Positions 54,709 to 63,202 of a stretch of DNA of 64,000 nt are shown one piece after another (position 1 is the stretch's first letter; every line of letters begins with the position of its first letter). The translations under genes and the position numbers were made by a program. This DNA is from Roseateles saccharophilus. GTDB lineage: Bacteria > Pseudomonadota > Gammaproteobacteria > Burkholderiales > Burkholderiaceae_C. The notes under the pieces were generated by a model. It saw nothing but the letters and a program-made list of their open reading frames with translations, ran no database searches and had not been told where the DNA came from. The stretch covers positions 1-64,000 of the forward strand of contig NZ_SMBU01000007.1 in assembly GCF_004342485.1 (NCBI RefSeq). The letters are read 5' to 3'.

Positions 54709-55056
54709 ATGCCCCAGATGCTGCTCATCGTCGAACCCCCAGGCCAGCGCGCCGAGCGCGGCCGTGCCGCCGGCGAGGTGGTCTACCGGCGCATGCAGGA
54801 CTTCGCCGCCGATCTGCAGTCGGCGGGCCTGCTGCTCGGCACCAACTCCCTCGGCACGGCCGCCAGGCGCATGACCAGGCGCGAGGGCGGCACCCAGGTC
54901 TGGGACGGCCCGTTCGCCGAGGCCAAGGAGATGGTGGGCGGCTACTTCCTGCTCGACACCGAGGACCCCGCCGTCGCGCTGACCTGGGCCGAACGCTGCC
55001 CGGCAGCCGAATGGGCGACCGTGGAGATCCGCGGCGTGGGGCCCTGTTACGCCTGA
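54709..55056 (+). CDS. YCII (DGPF)-family protein
   Basis: A 115-residue protein with the DGPFAEAKEMVGGYFLLD signature of the YCII/DGPF family. It is near the ECF42-like operon but has its own gap of 131 bases before the next gene. Function is uncharacterised; the fold is a ferredoxin-like alpha/beta barrel with a conserved His/Asp pair in family members. Confidence 0.85.
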   Translation: MPQMLLIVEPPGQRAERGRAAGEVVYRRMQDFAADLQSAGLLLGTNSLGTAARRMTRREGGTQVWDGPFAEAKEMVGGYFLLDTEDPAVALTWAERCPAAEWATVEIRGVGPCYA

Positions 55057-55105
55057 AACGCCTCGGTCGCACTGACCGACGTGGGCTAGGTAGTTTCCCG
55101 AGGAT

Positions 55106-55132
55106 TGTCGATCCGGGCCGGGCCGGATCGTC
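55106..55132 (+). promoter_or_regulatory. candidate ECF42-type promoter
   Basis: TGTCGA (55106-55111), a 17-base spacer and CGTC (55129-55132) resemble the promoter form I recall for ECF42 sigma factors (TGTCGA at -35, CGTC/CGAC-like at -10). The spacer contains an eight-base-arm palindrome, CGATCCGG/CCGGATCG (55109-55130), that overlaps both boxes. It sits about 56 bases before the operon that ends in an ECF42-like gene, so autoregulation is likely. Confidence 0.55.
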
Positions 55133-55187
55133 GTGGGAATGAAGGCCGCCGAGTTTTGCGCCGCCTCGCCAACCCAGGAGACCCACC

Positions 55188-55589
55188 ATGCGATTCATGA
55201 TCCAGGTCCGCGCCACCGCCACCAGCGAGCGCGGCGACCCGCCCGGCCCCGAGTTGCAACCCGTCTTCGAGCAGATGGGCAGCTTCCACGAAGAGATGGC
55301 GCGTGCCGGCGTGCTGCTGGACGCCGCCGGCCTGCGGCCCAGCCGCGACGGCTGGCGCCAGCACTACCGGCCTGACGGCCGCCGCGAGATCGTCGACGGC
55401 CCCTTTGCCGAGACCAAGGAGCTGATCGCCGGCTACACGCTGATCCAGGTGCGCTCCGTGGAGGAGGCCCAGGCCTGGGCCAGCCGCTTTCCCAACCCCT
55501 TCCCGGGTCAGGACTGCGTGGTCGAGGTGCGCCGCCTCTACGAGGACGCCGACTTCGCGCCCGGCGGCGACATGGCCTTCCGGGCCTGA
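55188..55589 (+). CDS. YCII (DGPF)-family protein, first gene of the ECF operon
   Basis: A 133-residue protein with IVDGPFAETKELIAGYTLIQV, the family signature, preceded by RFMIQVRAT. AGGAG lies eight bases before the ATG. DGPF proteins are the known genomic partners of ECF42-type sigma factors, though how they act is not settled. It is followed at 12 bases by an SRPBCC gene. Confidence 0.9.
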   Translation: MRFMIQVRATATSERGDPPGPELQPVFEQMGSFHEEMARAGVLLDAAGLRPSRDGWRQHYRPDGRREIVDGPFAETKELIAGYTLIQVRSVEEAQAWASRFPNPFPGQDCVVEVRRLYEDADFAPGGDMAFRA

Positions 55590-55601
55590 GGGGAGCACGG
55601 C

Positions 55602-56144
55602 ATGAGCAAGTTTTCGATCGTGCTGATCTGCCTGGCCGCCGCCGTCCTGCTGCTGATGGCCTATGCCTCGACCCGCCCCGGCGAGTTCAGCGTCGAGCGC
55701 CGGCTGCGCATCGCCGCGCCCGCCGACAGGCTCTGGCCCCTGGTGGGCGAGCTGCGCGGCTTCAACCGCTGGAACCCCTATGAGCGCAAGGACCCGTTGA
55801 TCAAGGGCCGCTACGACGGCGCCGCCGCCGGCATCGGCTCGCGCTATGCGTGGGAGAGCGACAAGGTCGGTACCGGCAGCCTGGAGATCACCGGCCAGCA
55901 GCCTGGCCGGGCGGTGCAGATGAAGCTGGAATTCGTGAAGCCCTTCGAGGCCCACAACCAGGCCGAGTTCGCGCTGCGGCCCACGGCCGACGGCGCCACC
56001 GAGGTGAGCTGGCGCATGCACGGCCCCGCCAATTTCATGCACAAGCTGATGGGCCTGTTCATGGACATGGACAAACTGGTGGGTAGCGACTTCGAGGACG
56101 GCCTGCAGAACCTGCGCCAGATCGCGGAAGGCGGCCAGGGATGA
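55602..56144 (+). CDS. SRPBCC-family protein with N-terminal membrane anchor
   Basis: A 180-residue protein. A helix at residues 6-22 (IVLICLAAAVLLLMAYA) precedes a START-like domain: VERRLRIAAPADRLWPLVGELRGFNRWNPYERKDP is the first strand-helix of the polyketide_cyc2 group. This family binds hydrophobic ligands. Its stop overlaps the next gene's start (ATGA). Confidence 0.85.
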   Translation: MSKFSIVLICLAAAVLLLMAYASTRPGEFSVERRLRIAAPADRLWPLVGELRGFNRWNPYERKDPLIKGRYDGAAAGIGSRYAWESDKVGTGSLEITGQQPGRAVQMKLEFVKPFEAHNQAEFALRPTADGATEVSWRMHGPANFMHKLMGLFMDMDKLVGSDFEDGLQNLRQIAEGGQG

Positions 56145-56584
56145 AGGACCTGCAATTCGACATCGCCATCGCGGCGCCGGTGGTGCGGGTCTGGGACTGC
56201 ATGTTCGACCCCATCGCCTACCGCGACTGGACCCGCGCTTTCGCCGAGGGCTCCTACTACGAGGGCCATTGGGCCGCGGGCCGCCGGCTGCGCTTCCTGG
56301 ACCCGCGCGGCTTCGGCATGGAGGCCGTGGTCGACGAGAGCCGCCTGCACCAGCTGATGGCGCTGCGCCTGGTCGGCGAGATCAGGGAAGGCCGCCCCGT
56401 GGCAGACAGCCCGCTGGCCCGCGAGCCCGCGCATGAGCGCTATGTGTTCGCGCCCACGCCCGAGGGCGGCACCCGGCTCGTCGTGCAGCTGCAGAGCTGG
56501 GCCGACGGCTTCACCGACTTCCTGCAGGCCAGCTGGCCGCAGGCGCTGCTGCGCCTGAAGGCCCTGGCCGAATCCACGCACTGA
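56141..56584 (+). CDS. SRPBCC/AHSA1-like protein
   Basis: A 147-residue START-like protein: DIAIAAPVVRVWDCMFDPIAYRDWTRAFAEGSYYEGHW is the conserved N-terminus, and LVVQLQSWADGFTDFLQASWPQALLRLKALAE is the C-terminal helix. It may bind a lipid or aromatic ligand. It overlaps the preceding SRPBCC gene by four bases. Confidence 0.85.
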   Translation: MKDLQFDIAIAAPVVRVWDCMFDPIAYRDWTRAFAEGSYYEGHWAAGRRLRFLDPRGFGMEAVVDESRLHQLMALRLVGEIREGRPVADSPLAREPAHERYVFAPTPEGGTRLVVQLQSWADGFTDFLQASWPQALLRLKALAESTH

Positions 56585-56594
56585 AAGCACCGCT

Positions 56595-56996
56595 ATGCAG
56601 ATCAAGATCAGCACCGTCTTCGTCGACGACCACGAGAAGGCCCTGGCCTTCTACACGGGCAAGCTCGGTTTCAGGAAGATGGCCGACATCGCCATGGGCC
56701 CCTACCGCTGGCTGACCGTCGTGTCGCCCGAGGGCGCGCACGGCGTCGAGCTGCAGCTCGAATCCATCGCCGGTTTCGACGCCGCGCGCATCTTCCAGCG
56801 CTCGCTCTACGAGAGCGGCCGGCCCTGCACGGCCTTCGTCACCGAGGACGTCGAGGCCGAGGCGCAGACCTTGCGCGAGCGCGGCGTCCTCGTGCGCGGC
56901 GCGCCCGTCGACATGGGCCCCATCAAAGCCGTCATGTTCGAGGACGGCTGCGGCAACCTCATCCACCTCGTCCAACCCCTCGTCAAACCCCAGTGA
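56595..56996 (+). CDS. VOC (glyoxalase/bleomycin resistance)-family protein
   Basis: A 133-residue VOC protein: ISTVFVDDHEKALAFYTGKLGFRKMADIAMG opens the first beta-alpha-beta unit, and VMFEDGCGNLIHLVQPL ends the second with the Asp/Glu-rich metal-binding position. Substrate unknown. It is the third type of small fold in the ECF operon. Confidence 0.88.
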   Translation: MQIKISTVFVDDHEKALAFYTGKLGFRKMADIAMGPYRWLTVVSPEGAHGVELQLESIAGFDAARIFQRSLYESGRPCTAFVTEDVEAEAQTLRERGVLVRGAPVDMGPIKAVMFEDGCGNLIHLVQPLVKPQ

Positions 56997-57004
56997 GACC
57001 CACC

Positions 57005-57409
57005 ATGCACAAGCAGATCTACGTCAACCTGCCCGTCAAGGACCTGGCCCGGAGCAAGGACTTCTTCGAGGCCGTCGGCTACCGCTTCAACCCGCAGTTC
57101 ACCAACGACAAGGGCGCCGGCCTGGAGCTGGGCGACAACCTCTACGCGATGCTGCTGAGCGAGGAATTCGCCCGCACCTTCACCCCCAAGACGCTGATCG
57201 ACAACAAGACCTCGACCGGCGGCTGGGTCTGCCTGAGCTGCGAAAGCCGCGAGGAGGTCGATGCCCTCGTCGCCAAGGCCCGCGCCGCCGGCGGCAGCAT
57301 CCCGAGCGAGCCGCAGGACTATGGCTTCATGTACGGCCATGGCTTCGAGGACCCGGACGGCCATCATTGGGAGCTGGTCTACATGAGCGGCATGCCACCG
57401 CAGGAGTAA
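57005..57409 (+). CDS. VOC-family protein
   Basis: A 134-residue VOC protein: QIYVNLPVKDLARSKDFFEAVGYRFNPQF is the first module and GFMYGHGFEDPDGHHWELVYM the C-terminal module with a His-containing end. ATG 57005 is chosen from the family start; a start at 56993 would add four residues. It lies eight bases after the preceding VOC gene. Confidence 0.88.
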   Translation: MHKQIYVNLPVKDLARSKDFFEAVGYRFNPQFTNDKGAGLELGDNLYAMLLSEEFARTFTPKTLIDNKTSTGGWVCLSCESREEVDALVAKARAAGGSIPSEPQDYGFMYGHGFEDPDGHHWELVYMSGMPPQE

Positions 57410-57414
57410 GCAAC

Positions 57415-57900
57415 ATGCACATCCAACAAAAGCTCACGCCCTTCATCTGGTACGAGAAGGGCGCCGAGGACGCGGTAGCGCATTACCTGAAGGTGTTCGG
57501 CAGCGGGCATGTCGTGCACACCCAGCGTTGGGGCGAGAACTCGCCGGGCGAGGCCGGCTCCGTCATGGTGGTGCAGTTCGAACTGCTCGGCCAGCAGATG
57601 ACGGCCTTCAACGGCGGGCCGCACTTCAAGCTCAACGAGGCCTTCTCGCTGATGGTCGCCTGCGAAAACCAGGCCGAAGTCGATCACCTCTGGGAGCAAC
57701 TGCAGGCGAAGGGCGGCAAGCCCAAGGCCTGCGGCTGGGTCGAGGATGCCTGGGGCCTTTCCTGGCAGGTCATCCCCGCGGCCTGGTTCGAGATGATCCG
57801 CGACCCCGACCCGGCCCGCGTGCAGCGCGTGTTCCAGGCCATCTGGGCGATGGAGAAGATCGACTTGGCGGCCCTGCAAAAGGCCTACGACGGCGCCTGA
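57415..57900 (+). CDS. PhnB-like VOC protein (3-demethylubiquinone methyltransferase-like fold)
   Basis: A 161-residue protein: QKLTPFIWYEKGAEDAVAHYLKVF is the PhnB-type N-terminus, and TAFNGGPHFKLNEAFSLMVACENQAEVDHLWEQL a middle segment. DAWGLSWQVIP ends the metal-binding strand. Function unknown. It lies five bases after the VOC gene and five before the sigma factor start. Confidence 0.87.
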   Translation: MHIQQKLTPFIWYEKGAEDAVAHYLKVFGSGHVVHTQRWGENSPGEAGSVMVVQFELLGQQMTAFNGGPHFKLNEAFSLMVACENQAEVDHLWEQLQAKGGKPKACGWVEDAWGLSWQVIPAAWFEMIRDPDPARVQRVFQAIWAMEKIDLAALQKAYDGA

Positions 57901-57904
57901 CCCC

Positions 57905-59164
57905 GTGAGCCATGCGGACATCGCAGCCGGCGTCTGGCGCATCGAGCGCAGCCGCCTTGTCGGCGCGGCAGCCAGGATGCTGCGCGACCTCGACGAGGCC
58001 GAGGACTGCGCCCAGGACGCCCTCGTCGCCGCCCTCGAGACCTGGCCGCGCGACGGCCAGCCCGCCAACCCTGCCGCCTGGCTGATGGCCACCACCCGCA
58101 ACCGCGCCCTCGACCGCCTGCGCCGCCGCACGATGCTGGAGCGCGAGCACCAGGCCCTGGCGGCCGACGACGAGGCCGCCCAGGCCCATGCCGTGCCCGA
58201 CTTCGTCGACCACCTCGACGCCGCCCGCGAGCAGGCCGAGATCGGCGACGAGCTGCTGCGCCTGATCTTCATCGCCTGCCATCCGGCGCTGCCGCGCGAG
58301 GCCCAGGTCGCGCTGACCCTGCGCCTGCTCGGCGGCCTGGAGACGGCCGAGATCGCGCGCGCCTTCCTGCAGCCCGAGGCCACCGTGGCCCAGCGCATCG
58401 TGCGCGCCAAGAAGGCCCTCAACGGCCAGGCCTTCGAGCTGCCCGGCCCCGAGGAGCGCGAGCAGCGCCTCGCGGCCGTGCTGGCCGTGGTCTACCTGAT
58501 CTTCAACGAGGGCCACAGCGCCGGCAGCGGCGCCTGCCTGCTGCGCCCGGCCCTGTGCGACGAGGCCCTGCGCCTGGCGCGCCAGCTTCAGCATCTGCTG
58601 CCGCTGGACTCCGAGGTGCATGGCCTGGCCGCGCTGCTGGAGATCCAGGCCTCGCGACTGCCCGCGCGCCTGGACGCCGCCGGCCGGCCCGTGCTGCTGC
58701 CCGATCAGGACCGCCGCCGCTGGGACCGGCTGCTGATCCAGCGCGGCCTCGCGGCCCTGGAGCGCGCGCTGGGCCTGGGCGAGCCGGGCCCCTACACGCT
58801 GCAGGGTTCAATCGCCGCCTGCCATGCCCGCGCCGCGCGTGCCGAGGACACCGACTGGAGATCGATAGTCGCCGGCTACGACCGCCTGCTGGCCCTCAAT
58901 CCTTCGCCCGTCATTGCGCTGAACCGCGCCGTCGCCGTCAGCTTCGCCGCCGGCCCGGCCGCGGCCCTGCCGCTGCTGGACGCGCTGGCCGCCGAACCGC
59001 AGCTGCAGCGCTACCCCTTCCTGGCCGGCGCCCGGGCCGACGTGCTGGAACGCCTGGGCCGCGTGGGCGAGGCGCGCGAGGCCTATCTGCAGGCGGCCGA
59101 ACTGACGCAGAACGAGGTGCAGCGCGCCCTGCTGCTGGAGCGGGCAGGGCGCCTTGCGAACTGA
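57905..59164 (+). CDS. ECF42-like RNA polymerase sigma factor with C-terminal extension
   Basis: A 419-residue protein starting with GTG, twice the usual ECF length. Region 2 (about 10-80) has MLRDLDEAEDCAQDALVAALETWP and NPAAWLMATTRNRALDRLRR, region 4 (about 120-175) has LRLLGGLETAEIARAFLQPEATVAQRIVRAK. The rest (about 180-419) includes AVVYLIFNEGHSAGSG, RALLAR-like helices, GPYTLQGSIAACHARA, and LNRAVAVSFAAGPAAAL, a TPR-like extension typical of ECF42. Two YCII (DGPF) genes upstream agree. No anti-sigma factor gene is present; control may come from the extension or DGPF proteins. Confidence 0.92.
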   Translation: MSHADIAAGVWRIERSRLVGAAARMLRDLDEAEDCAQDALVAALETWPRDGQPANPAAWLMATTRNRALDRLRRRTMLEREHQALAADDEAAQAHAVPDFVDHLDAAREQAEIGDELLRLIFIACHPALPREAQVALTLRLLGGLETAEIARAFLQPEATVAQRIVRAKKALNGQAFELPGPEEREQRLAAVLAVVYLIFNEGHSAGSGACLLRPALCDEALRLARQLQHLLPLDSEVHGLAALLEIQASRLPARLDAAGRPVLLPDQDRRRWDRLLIQRGLAALERALGLGEPGPYTLQGSIAACHARAARAEDTDWRSIVAGYDRLLALNPSPVIALNRAVAVSFAAGPAAALPLLDALAAEPQLQRYPFLAGARADVLERLGRVGEAREAYLQAAELTQNEVQRALLLERAGRLAN

Positions 59165-59170
59165 AAGGTC

Positions 59171-59202
59171 GAGAGCCTTTCGGGCACGGCCGAAAGACTC
59201 TC
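59171..59202 (+). terminator. hairpin after the ECF operon
   Basis: GAGAG (59171-59175) pairs with CTCTC (59198-59202), and CTTTCGG (59177-59183) with CCGAAAG (59090+100 to 59196, i.e. 59190-59196), with one mismatch and a six-base loop. It begins seven bases after the sigma factor stop. There is no T-run, so it may work with Rho or mark an RNA end. Confidence 0.6.
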
Positions 59203-59273
59203 AACCTCTGAGCGGTGGCGCCGCTTACACCCTGTGGCGGGATTCGCTCGCGGTCACATCGTGTACGGCCTTT

Positions 59274-59663
59274 TCAGGCCGGGGAGCGGCCGGCCGGGCG
59301 CTGGCGGCGGGGCCAGCGCTCCACCGCGTCCACGACCGCGTCCCAGGCGGCGCGGTCGTAGCTGACCGCCGCGAACAGGTTGTCCTGGGCCGGCACCTGC
59401 CGGATGGCGCTGCCGGCCAGGCGCTCCAGCGGCTCGCGCGCGGCTGCGACGCAGCCGGGGAGGTCGGCGAACTCGGCCGCCACACGGTGGAACAGCAGGG
59501 CGCGCTGCAACTCGGTGGCCTTCAGCGAGGCCGCGGCCAGCGCTCTCAGGAAGACGCGCGCCTGGCCGTCGCCGAGCAGCTCCACACAAAACTCGCGCCG
59601 CCATCCGGTCAGGCTCTGTTCCACCGTCAGGGTCACGGGGGTCTCGATGATCTGCAGGGTCAT
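59274..59663 (-). CDS. hypothetical protein
   Basis: A 129-residue protein. An N-terminal beta-rich part (LQIIETPVTLTVEQSLTGWRREFCVEL) is followed by a helical segment (ARVFLRALAAASLKATELQRALLFHRVAAEF) and a C-terminal basic tail (ERWPRRQRPAGR). No known motif. It is convergent with the ECF operon and separated from the next gene by 176 bases with no gene visible. Confidence 0.55.
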   Translation of the reverse strand: MTLQIIETPVTLTVEQSLTGWRREFCVELLGDGQARVFLRALAAASLKATELQRALLFHRVAAEFADLPGCVAAAREPLERLAGSAIRQVPAQDNLFAAVSYDRAAWDAVVDAVERWPRRQRPAGRSPA

Positions 59664-59839
59664 CGCGCCAGTCTGCTGCAGGCCGCCATGCCGATGTATC
59701 TCGATGCATCCGGCGCGGTGCCCCGGTGACCTGGCATCGCCCCATGCTGCGCCCAGCCCTGTCGATGTGTTGCGCCTTGCTGCCGCTGCTGCCGCCCGGG
59801 TCGGACGGCGCAGCGCGCCGCCCTGCAAGCATCGTTAGC

Positions 59840-60562
59840 ATGGCGGCCATGCTGCGACCCGCCCCCTGGTTCCGTTACGCCCCGCTGCTGCTGCCGTTGC
59901 TGCCGGCCCTGTGTGGCGCAGCCGAGCCGGCAGCGCTGCGCGTGGTGATCGCCACCACCAGCCCGACCGACTACGAGGCCGGCCAGCGGGCAGTCGCCAT
60001 CATGATGCATCAGGCCGGCCTGAGCTACACGCTGACGCAGGAGCCGCCGGAGCGTGCTGTCGCCAGCCTCAAGGCCGGCCTCTACGACGTCGACATTGCG
60101 CGTGTCGACGGCTTCGACAAGGACGTGCCTGGCGCGCTGCGTGTCGACCCGCCGCTCGGGACCGTCGTGGTGCGGGCCTACGGCCGCCGGCCGCTGCCGG
60201 CACCTGTGCCGGTGTCGCTCGCCGGGCTGGCACGCTATCGCATCGCCCATGTGCACGGCCAGCGCGCCGTGGAGTACCAGCTGCCCAAGGGCGGGACAGG
60301 CTACCCGGTGGCCACGCCTTCTGCCTGCCTGGGCATGGCCGCGGCCGGGCGGGTCGACTACTGTGTGCTCGCCTCGCTGAGCCAGGCGGAGGCGAATCTG
60401 CCGCGCGGGCCGCTGCAGGCCCAGGTCATCAACCAGCTGCCGTTCTATATCTGGGTCGGCCCGGGACATGGGGAGCTGGCACGTCGCCTCGGCGAGGCGT
60501 TGCGCGGCGCCATCGCCAGTGGTGACATCGACCGCGCGCTGCTCGGCGAGCCGGCGCACTGA
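59840..60562 (+). CDS. periplasmic solute-binding (family 3)-like protein
   Basis: A 240-residue protein. A signal peptide lies at about 1-28 (APLLLPLLPALCGAAE). LRVVIATTSPTDYEAGQRAVAIMMHQAGLSYTLTQEPPERAVASLKAGLYDVDIARVD resembles the first lobe of SBP_bac_3 proteins. VDYCVLASLSQAEANLP and QLPFYIWVGPGHGELARRLGEALRGAIASGDIDRAL fit the second lobe. No transporter genes are adjacent, so it may be a sensor for a signalling protein; the adjacent GGDEF/EAL gene is a candidate. ATG 59849 is an alternative start. Confidence 0.7.
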   Translation: MAAMLRPAPWFRYAPLLLPLLPALCGAAEPAALRVVIATTSPTDYEAGQRAVAIMMHQAGLSYTLTQEPPERAVASLKAGLYDVDIARVDGFDKDVPGALRVDPPLGTVVVRAYGRRPLPAPVPVSLAGLARYRIAHVHGQRAVEYQLPKGGTGYPVATPSACLGMAAAGRVDYCVLASLSQAEANLPRGPLQAQVINQLPFYIWVGPGHGELARRLGEALRGAIASGDIDRALLGEPAH

Positions 60563-60586
60563 ACCCGGCTCCGGCGCCAGCGCCGC

Positions 60587-63118
60587 TCAGGATTTGCCGC
60601 CGTTGAAGCGCGTCTCGGGCAGCTGCGGCGCCTGGCGCGCCGGCAGCCTTGTGGTGGGCCAGGGGGCCGCCTGCGTGCTGGCGGGGCCGCGGCCATGCTG
60701 CGCCTCGCGGGCCGCCGCCAGGCCCTCACGGTGGGCCAGTTCGACGAAGGCCTGCGTCGCATCGCGCGGCAGCGGCCGGGCGAACAGGAAGCCCTGGCCG
60801 AGGCCGCAGCCCAGTTCGGCCAGCACCTGCTGCTGCTCGGCGGTCTCGATGCCTTCGGCCACCGTGTGCAGGCCCAGCGCGTGGGCGAGGTCGTGGATGG
60901 CCGAGACGATGGCGCGCGCGGTGCCGCCGGCATGCGGGTGGTCCAGGTCGGCGATGAAGGCGCGGTCGATCTTGATCTGGTCCAGCGGCAGGCGGCGCAG
61001 ATAGGCCAGCGACGAGAAGCCTGTGCCGAAGTCGTCAAGCGCGATGCGCACGCCCAGCGCACGCAGCCGTGTCAGCAGGTCGATGGCGTGATGGGCTTCC
61101 TTCAGCACGGCCGACTCGGTCAGCTCGATCTCCAGGCGCTCCGCGGCCAGGCCGCTGCTCTCCAGCGCACCCAGCACGTGCAGCTCGATGGGGCTGCGCT
61201 CGAACTGCAGCGCCGACACATTGACCGCCACGCGCAGCTCGCCGGGCCAGCGCGCGGCGTCGCGGCAGGCCACCTGCAGCGCCCAGGCGCCCATGGCCAC
61301 GATGAGGCCGCCGTCCTCGGCCAGCGGGATGAAGACGGCGGGCGGCACCATGCCGCGTTTGGGGTGGCGCCAGCGCATCAGCGCCTCGAAACCGACCAGC
61401 CGGCCGCTGGCGAGCTCGATCTGCGGCTGGTAGTGCATCTCGAGCTGGCCGGCATCCAGCGCCAGCCGCAGGTCGGCCAGCAGGGCCAGGCGCTCCTGGG
61501 CTTCCTGCTGCAGCGCGGGCTCGAACAGCACGAGGCGGTCGCGCCCGGCGGCCTTGGCGGCAGCCAGGGCCAGGTCGGCCGCGCGCAGCAGCGCATCGGG
61601 CGTCTGCGCGTGGCGCGGCGCGCTGGCCGCGCCGATGCTGGCCCGCACGTCGATCTCGTGGCCGTCGATGACCACCGGCACCCGCAGCGCCGAGCGCAGC
61701 TGCTTGCCCAGGCGCTGGATGGCCTCGACGCTGGGCTCGCCGCGCAGCAGCAGCGCGAATTCGTCGGCCCCCAGGCGCGCGACGAGGTCGCCGCTGCCGC
61801 GCCGCGCCGCGAGGCTCTCCTGCAGCCGCTCGCCCACCGCCGCGAGCAGGTGGTCGCCGGCCGCATGGCCGAGGCTGTCGTTGACCTGCTTGAAGCAGTC
61901 CAGGTCCAGCAGCAGCACGGTGCAGGGCGAGACCGGCCCGCCGCCGCCGAGGTGCAGGGCCAGGCGGCGCTGGAACTGGTGGCGGTTGGCCAGGCGGGTG
62001 ACGGGGTCCTGGTTGGCCAGGCGCAGCAGCTCGCGTTCGCGCTCGCGTGCCTCGCTGACGTCGCTGCCGACGCCGCGCCAGCCGCCGTCGCCGCCCAGCC
62101 GCCGCCCGCTCAGCGACCACCAGACATCCTTGCCGGCAACCTGTAGGCGCAGGTCATGGTCGCGCAGCGGCTCGTCCGACGCCAGCGCTGTACCGAGCTG
62201 GTCCAGGCGCTGCCGGGCCTCGGCGTCGTCGGCAGGCAGGTGCCTTGCCAGCAGGGCCAGCAAAGGCTGCGAAACCAGCGCCCCGACCGGCTGGCCCAGG
62301 CGCTCGGCCAGGCGCTGCGACACATGGCGCAGCCGGCCGCCGGCGTCGATCTCCCAGAGCCAGTCGCTGGCGTGTTGCTCGAAGTCGCGCAGCAGCAGCG
62401 ACACGGTCAGCCGGTCGCGTGCGGCCTCGTGCTGGGCCTGGCGGCCGAGCAGGAAAAGCCGCGCGTTCAGCAGCGCCGCCATGCACAGCACCAGGGCATA
62501 CAGCGGCAGCAGCGGCAGCAGGCCGTCCATCCAGGCCAGCGGCAGGCCGGCGATGCCCGCGGCCAGCGTGCCGCAGGCGCCCAGCACCCAGGCGACGGCC
62601 ACCACCGGCAGCAGCGCGAACATCCAGGCCGCCGCGGCGATGGCGCCGGCCAGGCCGGCTACCAGCGGCGCATGCAGGCCGGGCTGCACCAGCTGGGCGG
62701 CCTGCAGCACGAGCAGCGCGTCCAGCACGCCGCCGACGAACAGGTCCAGCGCCAGCAGCAGGCCGGCGCCCAGGCCGCGTGGCGACGCATCGGGCGCGCG
62801 GCGGTGGCGCTCCCACCACCACAGCGCGAAGTTGAAGCCGTTGAGCAGGGCCAGCCCGAACAGCAGCGGGCCGAGTCGGACCGCGTCGGCCTGGCGGCCG
62901 AGTGCGGCCAGCAGCAGGCCCACGGTGACGACCGTGGCCAGCACGGAGGCGGGCAGCTGGTCGACGACGGCGCGCCATTGGTCCTGGCGCAGCCGGGCCC
63001 GCTGCGGCGGGTCGTCGCCCGGTACCCGCCAGGCGGTCGCCAGCAGCGCCCTCAGGCCCGCCGGAGGGGCGCGGCCCGGCACCTCGGGCACGGCGGTGGA
63101 GGGCGTGGGCGCGGCCAT
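60587..63118 (-). CDS. membrane GGDEF/EAL protein, likely cyclic di-GMP phosphodiesterase
   Basis: An 843-residue protein. Several hydrophobic helices (about 52-225) form a membrane sensor region, followed by a PAS-like domain (about 235-350). The GGDEF domain keeps DLDCFKQVNDSLGHAAGDH but its active site reads GADEF (about residue 454), a change likely to abolish cyclase activity. The EAL domain (about 560-800) is complete: FEALMRW, IELTES, DDFGTGFSSLAYLRRLPLDQIKIDR and VAEGIETAEQ. It likely degrades cyclic di-GMP. Confidence 0.9.
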   Translation of the reverse strand: MAAPTPSTAVPEVPGRAPPAGLRALLATAWRVPGDDPPQRARLRQDQWRAVVDQLPASVLATVVTVGLLLAALGRQADAVRLGPLLFGLALLNGFNFALWWWERHRRAPDASPRGLGAGLLLALDLFVGGVLDALLVLQAAQLVQPGLHAPLVAGLAGAIAAAAWMFALLPVVAVAWVLGACGTLAAGIAGLPLAWMDGLLPLLPLYALVLCMAALLNARLFLLGRQAQHEAARDRLTVSLLLRDFEQHASDWLWEIDAGGRLRHVSQRLAERLGQPVGALVSQPLLALLARHLPADDAEARQRLDQLGTALASDEPLRDHDLRLQVAGKDVWWSLSGRRLGGDGGWRGVGSDVSEARERERELLRLANQDPVTRLANRHQFQRRLALHLGGGGPVSPCTVLLLDLDCFKQVNDSLGHAAGDHLLAAVGERLQESLAARRGSGDLVARLGADEFALLLRGEPSVEAIQRLGKQLRSALRVPVVIDGHEIDVRASIGAASAPRHAQTPDALLRAADLALAAAKAAGRDRLVLFEPALQQEAQERLALLADLRLALDAGQLEMHYQPQIELASGRLVGFEALMRWRHPKRGMVPPAVFIPLAEDGGLIVAMGAWALQVACRDAARWPGELRVAVNVSALQFERSPIELHVLGALESSGLAAERLEIELTESAVLKEAHHAIDLLTRLRALGVRIALDDFGTGFSSLAYLRRLPLDQIKIDRAFIADLDHPHAGGTARAIVSAIHDLAHALGLHTVAEGIETAEQQQVLAELGCGLGQGFLFARPLPRDATQAFVELAHREGLAAAREAQHGRGPASTQAAPWPTTRLPARQAPQLPETRFNGGKS

Positions 63119-63202
63119 GTCCGCCCCATCCTAGGCGGGGCGCGGCCCGGGCGGGTGTGAAGCAATCCCGCGCGGCGGCTTTACTTGCGCCGCGCTGCCG
63201 GC

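Noticed and set aside
59758-59763. A second TGTCGA element for the ECF sigma factor
   Set aside because: No CGTC-like -10 at 17 bases, and no ECF-related gene follows.
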